DNA of 64,000 nt from assembly GCA_013397795.1 (NCBI GenBank), contig VZTJ01001765.1:475536-539535 (forward strand). Direction: 5' to 3'. Shown piece after piece: positions 34,666 to 45,647 of this stretch. How positions within the stretch are numbered: position 1 is the first letter of the stretch; each line of letters starts with the position of its first letter. Origin of the DNA: Orthonyx spaldingii (lineage: Eukaryota; Chordata; Aves; Passeriformes; Orthonychidae). The translations under genes were made by a program, and so were the position numbers. The notes under the pieces are model-generated. The model ran no database searches, was not told where the DNA came from, and saw only the letters and a program-made list of their open reading frames with translations.

Positions 34666-36319
34666 AACTATAAGCAAGAAATGTGTGCCAGAGGAAATGA
34701 GAATTTAAGAAAATATAGACAGTTTGGCAGGGCCACAAAATGAAAGCTTTAAGGAAAGAACATTTAGAGAACAGAAGGAAATATTAGTGGGAGAAATGAT
34801 AGCAGCATAAAAACATCACCTTTTGAAAGTTATCATTTTGCACCCAACTTTTTAACATAATTTAACATGCATATGATAAGTTTTGTCATCTTCATGCTTG
34901 GATGGGAAATTATGAGCATGCTTTTTTTTAAACCTTAGGGGAGAAAAAAGTGCATACACAAAGGCAGGGAAAGAACAAAGCAATTCCAGCAACTTAATAG
35001 TTAAGGTGTTGGAATAGTTACCAGACACTGTTTCTGTAGGAATGATGAAGCTGAGATTTAGAAGACGTTGAAAGAATTGTGATTCTGAATGGCCAAATAC
35101 ACATTAGTGCCCCCACCTTGACACAAATAAACCACAGCTGCCTGGACAGCATAATTCCCTTTTGGCTTGGAACTGTATATGTTATTTAGAAGGCTCTTTG
35201 AGAATAGAAGCAGCCCAGTGAGAGATTCATAGAGAAGCCAGGGATCTAAAGCTGACCCAGCAAATAACTGCTTCTTGCTGTCTGTGCTAGAAAACTAAGT
35301 CAGTTGGATCCCTAGCAAAGGTAGCTGGAAATACAGAAAAAATAAGCTGTGATCCTTTCCCCTAAGAAGATAACAAAGAGATAGCAGGTGCTTGAAAGCC
35401 ATGGTAAAAGGCCTGGTTTTGAATCCCTGTGAGCACGTAACTTGTGCTGCCATGTTTGCCTTTGGTTGGATGTCAGCAAGGAATGGAATTTGGCTCCTCC
35501 TCATTCTGCAATGTGTAATTTTTGTCTCTCCAATATGTGAAGTCACCAAACCTTCTGACCTGTTTACTCAGTGCTTCCAGAGGCCGTTCATTTCAAAACA
35601 TTACCAGGTTACAGGTACGTGGAGTCCCCAGTTCAACTCTTTATAGTAGTTATTTATTACTCTGGTTTGGTCTGTGAATGCTGAAACCACAGTTTTTTCT
35701 GCCCCAGCTGTCCCACTGCAGAGCTTCACCCTCTGCCTTTGCTGCCCAAAATCCCCTGGTCCTTGTGCAAGAGTTGCTTCAGCAACCCATTCAGCCAGCT
35801 GCTCCTGGCTCTATAGCCCTCAGCCTGCACATCCACCTGCAAACAATGTCCTGGCCAGACAGGAGCATCCATGGAAGGCATCACGTGCATCATGCCAGAG
35901 GCATGGACATCATATGTTCTACAAGGCCAAGGATGGAAAGGGCAGCCTGCCTGTGGTTGCCTTTCATGAAACTTCATCAAAAGTTCCTGTGGAGCATACT
36001 CAGGAAAAAAGGGGAAGAGCTTGGTGGCATGGTGGGAATTTTGGATTGCTTTGTACTTGTTTGCATGGTATACCAGCTTCCAATCATTGATCGAGAAGTG
36101 AAAGACTGAGCAGCCTTTCTGTTCCAGGCGAGTGGTGGACTAAAGCTTGTTTATATAGGGTCTGTCAGAACTTGCAGTCTACCCATAGTGAGTGAGACAG
36201 CCTTGGATGGAAAACTGACCCAAGAAAACTAAATATTTGAGCAGCTAATCTGTGCTGCATTATCAGTACCCCAACTAGGTAATTAAAGCTAGCTCTTGCA
36301 GAGCTACAAAGTCTCTACC

Positions 36320-36388
36320 ATGCCTTTATGTTGCAATGTGGGCATCCTTTGGTCATGCCTTTATGTTGCAGTGTTGACATCCTCTCAG
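36320..36388 (+). repeat. 35-bp tandem duplication
   Basis: ATGCCTTTATGTTGCAATGT begins a 35-base unit (36320-36354) that recurs from 36355 with several substitutions. Confidence 0.75.
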
Positions 36389-39300
36389 GTGCCTGAGAAT
36401 ATTTGCTTCCAGCCTCCCTTTGGAAGTACTTAGTGTGCTAAATGCACCACGCATGGTGGTGTTTATTTAGTCAGACATAAATATCCCTGTGGATATCATG
36501 GAGACCATTCCTTGATGCAAATCACTGCCATGCTTTGGGATATTATGCTCCAAGATGCTGCACTGTGCTGGGACAGGCAGGTCACTGCATTCCAGAAGGA
36601 AGCAACCACAAATGCACTGCACTCGCCATTTCTCCCTCTTGTTTGCCCTTCATCTTGCCAAGTGCTTTGGTAGCCTCACAACTGCAGGCATCACATGAAC
36701 AAATATTTGGATGTTTGCTCCTGTCAGGCCTGTTGGTTAAATATTTGGGAAAGATGGCTACACCATGCAGCTCACTGAAATGCAGGAAGGATTCCAAAGT
36801 GTTTTACAAATGGTTTTTAACTCATGATTCATCCCATCTAATTTAAGGGTTTTGTCTGGAATACTTAAATTGAAGCTTTGTCACTTTGGTTTAATTTCTA
36901 TCACCCAGAGCAAGTCTTCTAGTTCCTAGCAATCCATAATCCACAGATGGGGTGCTGCTTCCCCAGCCTGAAACACCACCTCCATCCTGTGTGACGAGGA
37001 TGAGGACCAGGAGGCACCCATTTTCATTCCACTGGGAATTCCTTTGCTTGCAGTGGGGTAGGTGGAGAGGGAAAAGTGGTGTCTCATGGAATACCCAGGA
37101 TATGGGCAAACCCCTCTGGCCTTTACTGCTTCACATCCCTGTCAGGTGTGATCTAGCACACAGTACTGTATATTCCTTGAAATAGTGTATATTCCTGGCA
37201 GTTCTTACAGCTGGAAATACCCTGGGATGTCGGCTTGCTTAGCCAAAGCTGGGAGAACAAGTTGCTCCTTCACAGAAAGACAAAGAAACCGCTGACTGCA
37301 GAGGGAAGGATCAGAGATGCTGCTGATGGAAGGTACAGAGATGAGCCTGGGTCAGGTAAACCCACTGGCCCATGCAGGGAGGTTAGAAAAATTAGTCAGG
37401 AAGTGAGGAACATGCTCATGCAGGCTGTGGGACCAGTACACAGAAAGGCTGTGTGATTCACAGGACAAACTACAAACTTCTGGAACAGGGTTCTGGACCT
37501 CCTCCTTCTGCCTAAGCCCAGCTCAGAGCTTCTTCTGCAGTGCAGGCAAGCCACAGTGGGGAATTGCCTGTGATGTTCACTACTCTCATCAAGATCTACA
37601 TATTGTGCTGTCACTTGTTTCAGGGTCAGGGTGTACGGGAGCTGCCTTGGGTCTCTCGAGAGTTGGACTGGTCCGTGGAGCTTAGGGCAACTGGATGTAA
37701 CAGACTTCCTGCCTGGGAGAGGGGAAGAGATGGAAAAGTGAAGGAAGAAATAGTGCTGTAGCCGTTTAAATCACAGGATTTGTAGATTGGTTCATTACAG
37801 ACCAAAATAGCCACCAGGCCCCCTTCTAGTCTTACTGCAGCAGCAGTGTACACCAAGTACGCCTTGCTCAAGAGAAGTGAGTCCTCTGTGCTCTTTTACT
37901 TAGAGTTTGATGGATGCTTTGTGAATACCAGTGCTGGTGGGCACATGAGGGATGCCCTGTGCTTTGCAGCCCAACTGGTCTAGCAAAATGTCCAGAGTTT
38001 GGTGTTGTGTCTGTACATCTGCACTGAGTGTCTGTGTCTCAGGAGGGATGGAGGTGACTTCACTCCCTTTAGTGCTGTGGTGGCAGTCCATTTTCACCAC
38101 TCCACTGCTGGTTCAGTGGTGTGCAGGCCCATCTAAAAATGCCTTTCTTTTTCAGATACAGTATGTAATTAACCAGTGGACTTACTGCCACATCACTGTG
38201 TCCAAAAGTGAGTAAATGAAGCTAGATGGTCCTCTGCAAGAACACTGACTTTCAACATTAAATTAGAGATGTGATATGAGGAACATAAATCAAACTCTTG
38301 CTATTGGCAACAGAGAAGCGGTGTTTTCCAGGACAGATTACTATAGAAGATTTCTTGCATCTTCTGGGAAAAGGAATGTTGTCTGCTGCCTGAGAGATGA
38401 TACAGAATAAACAGACTGTGAATAGGTATAGCAGTTCAGGTCCGTGAGTGAACGGGCCACCGTGCCAAGGAATGGCCCCCACCCACCGCACTGCCAAACG
38501 TGCTTCCTGAAGTGAGAACCAAATACCATTGCCTGTGTCACCAAACTCAGAGGTAATAAAGATCAGCTGGCCAAGTGAAAAGCCACTCTTGCTTCTTCCT
38601 TCCCCTATCTGCAGCAAACATCTTGGGCTACTTGCATAGGAGGGTGACAGGCCCCCTGCTCCTCGTCGTGGTTGCTGAAGTCTCCTTGCCCCCAGGTTGC
38701 CTTCTGCCCCCATGGTTGGGCTGCCTTCACCAGCCCCTTGGAGAGGGGAAAGCTCAGCTGTGCATAATCTTTAATGTGATACAGGTACAGGCTCAGTTAG
38801 CAGGTACAAGCAGTGAAGGTGAATATTAAGAGCTGCTTAGAGGATTGATTTTGCATTAAGATGAATCTATTTTAATTAAGCCTAACAGAGATGTTTGTGC
38901 TAATTCTGTGTTATTTATTGCCTGAATTCAATCCTTCTCTTTTTTTTTTTTTAAATTTTTAAGCATGTGAAGTTTCTTTTTTTTTTCTTTCAGTTTTGTA
39001 TTACTTCTCCTTCTCTCTCTAGAATGCACGTTGGTGTGCCTTTTCTTCTTTCAATGTCTGTTTTCTCTCAAGACCAATTTTTTTCTGTTGTGTTTAATTG
39101 TTTTTCTCCTGATTTATTGTTCCAAGCCCATGCTAGGCAGTCTGTTTATTTATAATTTGGATTATTTTAAAATGGATACAGAGCTCTAGGTCAGTGTTTA
39201 AAAATTAACTAATAAAATACACAAATGAGGCCCAATGGTCAACATAAGATTACACATCCTCCAGGATTCACATGCTACTCCAAATAAACCACTGGGGAAT

Positions 39301-42056
39301 ACCAGCCCCAGGCTGCAAAAGCATGGAAAATTCACTAATCTGGACTGAAGTGGGCTGGTATAGAACATATATATGGGAACCCTTCACAGATAGCACCAGG
39401 CCACTCTTCTTACAATTGAAGCAGCAGGTATGAGCCCCTGGGAGGAGTGACAGTGGCGGTGTGCTATAGCAGAGAAATGCTGGGCTCTGCCCAGCCCAGG
39501 TACCCACTTCCCAAGAGCTGATCCTCTCACTTCTAGGCATTTTGGGAGAATGCAGTTCAAAGGAGAATAACAAGACCCACACAATACGTCAGAAGACCAG
39601 AGCATCCTGAACTTCTACTGCACCTTCCTTCTTCTGCCATGGAGGCTGCTGATTCCCATTGGACAGGAAAACTCAGGGAAGGCAATGAGTGCTGTTCTGC
39701 ACAGAGACACGGCCCCACCCGTCACCTCCCCCCTGCTTTGGCACTACTCCACGTGTGGTACCCTGACGGTTATATCCCTCTCTTCACACTCCATTGCAAA
39801 ACTCCTCCAGTGAACAAACAAATGGTATCAGCCACTGTGTATATTTGGAGAGGCAGCGTTGCCTGTGGAGGAGGAAGGGCAGCAGCCCTGGATGGGAGCG
39901 TGCAGTGCAAACAGCCCCGCTGGCAGCAGGCAGAAGGAAGGGATGGCCGTGCTGCAGCCTGGCTCAGCCGTGCATGGCGTGGCAGGGAGAGGGGCCAAGC
40001 CGTCACACCCCCGAAAAGGAAGCCAGTGCAGTGGTCAGCTGGCAGCCACAGGAACCACCATCACCCCCCAGCAACCACAGCTTCCCACGGGTGGTGCCAT
40101 CAGTGCTCTGAGGTCCATTGTCCCTGCATAAAGTGTGCAGCACACTGAGGGGTGGCCTGAGGGAGCAGGGAGGAAGCAGTGCCCGTGTTCATGCCCAGAG
40201 AGGCCTCACTGGCGAGGCCAAAGAGAGAAGCACACAGACTGTGGCCTTTGCCATGCTCACTTGAGAGCTGAGCACATTTAGCTGGTTTGCACAAACATAT
40301 GAAGAAGTGGCATGGGGTAGCCAGTGCAGTGTGTCCTGCTCATCCCCCGCAGAGGTGGGGGCACATCCACCAAAGACAAGAAAACTGGAGGTGCAGGAAC
40401 TAAATCCACCGGCTCTGTCAGCCACAGCCTGGCCTGCTGCTTAAGACACACAGGTCTTTCATAGTGGTGCAAAGCAGGAACAAAACCTTCTCCAGGGACG
40501 GCTGTACCATGTGCCCAGACAGAGGCAGGGCTGGTGTGTGGAGATGCTGATGCTAGATACCAAAACCAGCACTGCTCCCACTGTGAGCACGAGGGTGATT
40601 TAGCTGTTGCCCCAATGAAAACAAGATTGGGCTTTTTAGTGCGGTGTTAACAGCTATGTTAAAATCCTCACACTTTCCAACAAAAGAAAGGCCCTCAGAG
40701 AAACCCAAACAAACACTCACACAAGCAACACTGGAAGTTGGCTTGAGTTACAAACACAGGAAATTAAATACAAAACCATGTTACAATGGCATTGAGGAGC
40801 TGACTTAAGCCAGACTAGAGCATGCACTGTTCAGATGGCTGTATTTTTCCCTATCCCCACTCCCAGAGGGATTGTCTCTATAAATACACATATGCGTGTA
40901 AGTAGTTGTATGTTTGTATATACACATACATGCATGCACAATTCCTACCACACTGAATAAACCAGGGGGATTAAAGGAATACAGTAGCCTTTCCGTGGGC
41001 TGAGTTGGCCCAGTATACAAACACATGAAGGTGCTTTAGCCAGGACTGCAAATACCATGTGTTATGGGGAGAAAGTTTGTTTGGCTTTTTTTTTTTCATT
41101 CCCAAAGGGAGATTCTTGCAAAGATTCAGTTGACAGCACAATTTCGCTACAAATGAAGGTGCAACTGAGAACAGTGTGAAGGTGAGAGCAAAGACGAAGA
41201 CAGGAGTTCCTTAAACAGGTTTTATTGCTGAAGAAAACATCATATTTAATCATCAGTTTCAATTGCATTAGCAGAAGACACGTTTATTCCAACAGAAATT
41301 CACACCAAGGGTTATGCCAGTACAGCAGGATTACCTGGAAAAAATACTCTCCTGACTGACAAAGCTATAATGGGCTTTACAACTGGTCTTCTTGTGTGCC
41401 CCTTGGTATCACAGCCAGCATGCTGCCATTAGGTGCCATTACATGTCCTCAGCAGAAGCCTCTTCTCACCTCCAGTTGCAGCCCCACGCTGCTGGAGGCC
41501 GGTGGAAAGGGGAGGGTGGCCTCAGGTTAACATGTCTTGACTTGTCCCTTTCTGTAGGCAAAGCCCTTTCCCTTTGCTGCAAATCCCTATCTCGTGGCCT
41601 CAGTCCTAGGGCACATGCTTGTTTTTCTGCTTTTATCTTCAAAACACTCACAAATGTATTTCAAATGAGAACTCTATTATGTTTTCCTTTCCTTTATTAC
41701 ACTTTGCTACAGTTTGTCAATACTGGCTACCGGTGTTATTTGAGGCCACACTTGGACAAAAAAAAAAGGTCCTTCCCGAGCTCTGCACATTTATCTGAAG
41801 TTCTGCATAAGGTCACATGTCTCCTCCAGCAGAAGGTCTTGCAAAGTTAAACAAAGTCCCCTCGCTTGCTCTGTCTGAGTAAATACAGACCATATTGGAG
41901 TAAATAAACAGCCAGGCAGTGTCCCAGACAATGGGCCTTGGCGATGAATTAATAAACTCTGCCTCTCGCATTAGTAGAGTGTGACTGGAACTGGCAGGAG
42001 GCCCTGGCGGGACTCCAGAAACGATTATTACTAGACAGAGCCAAAGGAGACTTGGC
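36389..42056. other. Intergenic, no gene seen
   Basis: Unique sequence without recognisable exons or transposons, more GC-rich at about 39.6-40.4 kb. Overlapping open frames there (39639-40148, 39794-40111, 39859-40131) follow base composition and have no domain. T-rich tracts lie at 38939-38960 and 38975-38990. Confidence 0.6.
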
Positions 42057-42131
42057 ACGGCGCGGAGCCCACAGCTGGAGATTAGGTAACAGAGTCCGCC
42101 CGCTCGCCGAGCTGCCAGGGCGTTGGTTACC
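42057..42131. promoter_or_regulatory. CpG-dense candidate regulatory block
   Basis: Eight CpG dinucleotides lie within 65 bases (42058-42122) in an otherwise CpG-poor region. Part of the core is enclosed by the inverted pair GGTAAC (42085-42090) and GTTACC (42126-42131). A forkhead-like TAAATAAACA lies about 150 bases upstream. CpG retention suggests protection from methylation or selective constraint. No gene start is visible. Confidence 0.3.
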
Positions 42132-45079
42132 CTGCCTGAGGAGAGGGTCAGGACTCTGTTTTTGTAGCTCGAATTCATGTGGGGTGCCTATCTCTGAAAC
42201 TCATGCTGCTTCGACCTGTAATCCATAGGTTTATTCTGCAGGATCAAACTGCCATCCCAAACCCTGGCAGTTGACCAAAATGCCTGTCCAGTGAAACTAC
42301 AGAGGATGAGCGTGCACCACCCCTGTCCTGTGCAGCACCCAGAGAGTCTGGTAGCTGTGGGTGAAACGAGGCTTAGTGGCACTGCACAGGGGACAGCTGG
42401 GCCATGAAGCAGGACAGTGCCGCTCTGGGTGAGGAAGCAAGAATTGCTTCAGTGAAGAGAAGCTGTATCTGGGCTTGTCTTCTGAGACGGGGGTTGAAGA
42501 GACAGAGGTCTGCTGAGGATGTAAAATCCTCCTAATGGCTTGCACTGGGGTTGGCTGAAACCCACGGAGAGCCACTGGTTAGCCAGCCTCTTCCTGAGCT
42601 AGACAGAATTGTCACCCAGACACACTGATGAAGGAGGTGTAAATAGGAAGGGACCATGGACAAATGGTAAGCTATCTTCTCTGTTCCCACCTCCAAAGAA
42701 AAGGTGTCCGTGTTGCTTCATGAGCTGTGGCATTGCAGCCCCTGAGCTCTCTCCCAGACCAAAAGAACCATTGCCTTGGAGCTTGGAAGCCCAGCAGTCA
42801 TGCTGGATGAGCACTGCAGCAACCTCAGGTAGCAGGTTTATCATCTGGGCTACCTCCAGCACGCGTGCCCTGCTGACACAGCTATTCTGCTTCCAAGAGC
42901 TGAGCTACTTTCTGCAGCCAATGTTGTACTGGTTTACTTAGACCTGCTTCTTGGATCTCTGACATGGGGCGGCTCATTGCCATGCATAGACATGCCCATG
43001 TTTGCAACTCACATACCCACAATCAGCTATAAACCTGTTAGCACTATATCAGGTGGGCTTGGCACTTGTGTGCTAGAGTATAGGTGCAGGGGGGAAGTGA
43101 TGCCCACTCCTGCTGTGAAGCATTTAGAGAAGTATGAATGCAAAACTCAAGCTTTTTCTGTGTCTGCTGATGAAGAGAGGCTGTATGCTAAACCACTCTC
43201 TTCTCATTCATATATTCATGGTGAGAAGATGGTGGTCCGAACTCCATCCCTGAGGGCCCCCACACCATTCGGATGACCCTAATTTCAGGAACATCTCTTT
43301 TTGGTGCCCACATCTTTTACATCTCAATGACTGCAACTCTGAAAATGAAAAAGTAGAAGAAATCAGCCTTGCTTAGAGCCATTAGCATGGATAGAACTGC
43401 CTGGATTACTTCGAAAACACACTTTGCCAAATATAAGATGGTAAGAAAAGTTACCAAAATGAAGAGAATGAAGTCCTTTATTTCACATATATGCTATAGT
43501 AAATGGCATTTTCTTATCCTCTTTTACTGCTGAATCTCCAACCTGTCCTGGACTGAATGCCCCCAGAGAAGAACAATAATACTTTCCAGCCATGAATACT
43601 GCCTTTTGTCATCAGGTCTGAAAGCCCTTCACAAAGGAGAGGAATCTCATTTTCTGTGTTTTTCCACAGGGAGAAAAGGGGTCACGCAGGCAGAGCCGGA
43701 GCACCGCTCCACTCAATGCCAGCCTGCTGTTGTGCCGCCTTCCCAGGACACGACCGTGCCCTCGCCTGCCACCCCGCTCCAGAGGCTGAAATGCTGAAAT
43801 GCCACTTGCGCGGACTTGTCCGATAAACATTCGTTATCTATGCGGGAGACTTCAAATGCTCCTGGTGTGAGTGAGTAACTGGTGGTTGAATCAAACAGAG
43901 GAGTTTCCAGTGAACGCTGACCAGGGCTAATGTAAAACTGACTCCACAGCCCTTTGCTCATTCTCCAAGCTCCTCCTTCCTCAGTAAGCAAGTGCGTTTT
44001 TTCTTTCATAACAAAACTTGAAGCGAAGAATTGCTTTCCATTACCCAAAGTGCAGATCTTGTCCTTCTCCTTAAATCACCTTCAGCTTGATGAGCGTGGG
44101 CACTCCTTGCTGGTGCCTCTAAACATCGCCTGGAGAGAAAACCCCTGTGGAAAGTGAAATTCAGAAGAGCTAATAAAACATTTTCTGAAGAGTTTGAATC
44201 TCTCATTCCAAAGAAAACAAAAAGGTCGGCTGACCTTTCAACCTGACCCTTTTCTTTTTTTTCTAAGGCATTAAGAAAAACATTCTGCAAACAATGAGTG
44301 CTCGTGGTAATTGTCCCTCCCCTGTGCCCCAGTTCTTGCCAAAAGCAACATTTCAATGGCTATGGGGGGTGGAGGTTGAAAGCAAATGAGTGAGCAAGCA
44401 AATGCTGGCTTTCACACATCAGTGGCTGGCTACGCCCTGACCACATCCAAGGAGGTTCAAGGTGAGGGAGTCAAGCTCTCAGGCTGCTCCTCACTGAGTT
44501 TTACAGTTGCAGTGTCTGAAATATTGCGGTTCAAGTATGGAAATCTGTGTCGGAAGCATTCAGAAAGTCCAGTCAAAGGGTAAGAAAAAGGGTCATACAG
44601 CCTTAAAGTGAAGTATAATTTAGATCAACATCTCTTTCATCAGCTGTTGAATTCCACTTTTGCGTCACATGCCATGTCTACTCATTCCTCAGCCTGTCAC
44701 AGTCCTTCTAGTGTTAGAGAGAGACCTGGTGTGAAAGCAATTTCATGTTAAAAAAAATAAGTGTGGTTTTTTATATGAGAAAAGCCTTCTTGTACCATTT
44801 ATCTCCATTGTTTTCCAGCACTAGGACCTGCAGTGGATCCTGCTGTGACATGTTTCCAGCTGCAAAAGGAATCAAAAGATTTAGGGTTGAGTTCCCTCCT
44901 GATTCTGGAACATGTTCCACTGTGCAATCTTTTGTAATATCTCTCCGCAATAAAAGCACTAATGCTCTCCAAGAGGCCTCCCCCTTTCACTTTCCTCATA
45001 AGAGGTGATGACAAGCTCCTAGCCCAGTTGTCTGCACACATCCTTAACTGCCTGAGCCAGAGATTTAGCTACCTTTCCT
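42132..45079. other. Intergenic, no gene seen; one CpG-retaining block
   Basis: Unique sequence. The stretch 43807-43844 keeps five CpGs and paired inverted GATA motifs (GATAA at 43822-43826 and TTATC at 43834-43838). A perfect 12-base palindrome GGAACATGTTCC is at 44907-44918. No coding exon is recognised. Confidence 0.5.
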
Positions 45080-45135
45080 GGTTCTGACACTAACCTGTAC
45101 ACTGGTCCCGGGCAAACCATTTAATCTTTACTCCA
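45080..45135 (+). repeat. Possible MIR SINE core fragment
   Basis: GGTTCTGACACTAACCTGTA followed by GGTCCCGGGCAAACCATTTA resembles the MIR wording for 'cannot-stay' residues of the core (CTGCCACTTACTAGCTGTGT, then CTTGGGCAAGTCACTTAA) at perhaps two thirds identity by eye. A MIR-like second half appears about 230 bases later. Confidence 0.5.
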
Positions 45136-45364
45136 CCCAGGAAAAATCTCCATAGAAATCCCCTCTTGCTAGTACTGGAGAGAAGCATTAGCACTGCTGG
45201 GAGATGATTGTAAACAGGGGGGGCTTTCAGCTGCCTTTGGCACTCGGCTGCCAGGAAAGGAGACCTGACTATGCCAGGGCTCATCTTGCTAACTCTGGGG
45301 CAGTTGAATCTATTCTGTAAAAGCGCACTGGTACTGTCAAGGTCCTGCCTTTGAACGTGTTTCT

Positions 45365-45430
45365 CCAGCTGTAAAATGTGGATAGAAACACTGAGCGAGC
45401 TCTGTAAAGCTCTGCTGAGATTTAAGCTAT
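45365..45430 (+). repeat. Possible MIR SINE 3' part
   Basis: TTTCTCCAGCTGTAAAATGT, followed by GGATAGAAACA and TGCTGAGATTTAA, matches the MIR segment TTTCCTCATCTGTAAAATGG and what follows it. It has the same orientation as the fragment at 45080-45135 and continues where that one stops. Confidence 0.5.
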
Positions 45431-45607
45431 GTTGGCATTCTCCTCCTCAGTGTTAGTAGAACTGGCAAACACTAGGAGAGAGCAGGAGGGTTTCTACTTT
45501 TCTTTGAATCATACTGTAAATCTCCACAGCCCTGAGAACAGACCTTGTAATTCCCAACAAGCACACAAGTGGGTTTAGGTGCTGGTGTGGGAGGAAAGAA
45601 GAGGTCC

Positions 45608-45647
45608 GGGGGGGAGAGGGGGGGTGGTGATAAGGTGGGGCAGGGGG
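45608..45647 (+). other. G-quadruplex candidate
   Basis: Four G-runs of 7, 7, 4 and 5 bases (45608-45614, 45618-45624, 45637-45640, 45643-45647) with loops of 3, 12 and 2 bases. A short GT run follows. No gene start is nearby. Confidence 0.55.

Larger units (their letters stand above)
31511..36319. other. Intergenic, no gene seen
   Basis: Unique sequence holding a GAG microsatellite (32082-32123), a 12-bp inverted repeat (32774-32824), a forkhead core GTAAACAA at 33083-33090 and a long T run with an adjacent N (34617-34665). No exon, RNA gene or transposon is recognised. Confidence 0.6.

Noticed and set aside
35674..36109. Two overlapping 138- and 143-codon open frames
   Set aside because: Two different frames of the same stretch, with no recognisable motif. 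At most one could be real, and neither shows family similarity.
39639..40148. 169-codon open frame with several overlapping ones
   Set aside because: Low-complexity, composition-driven sequence without a domain or splice support.
41892..41900. CCATATTGG as an SRF CArG box
   Set aside because: It has only five A/T between CC and GG, so it does not fit the ten-base CArG consensus.
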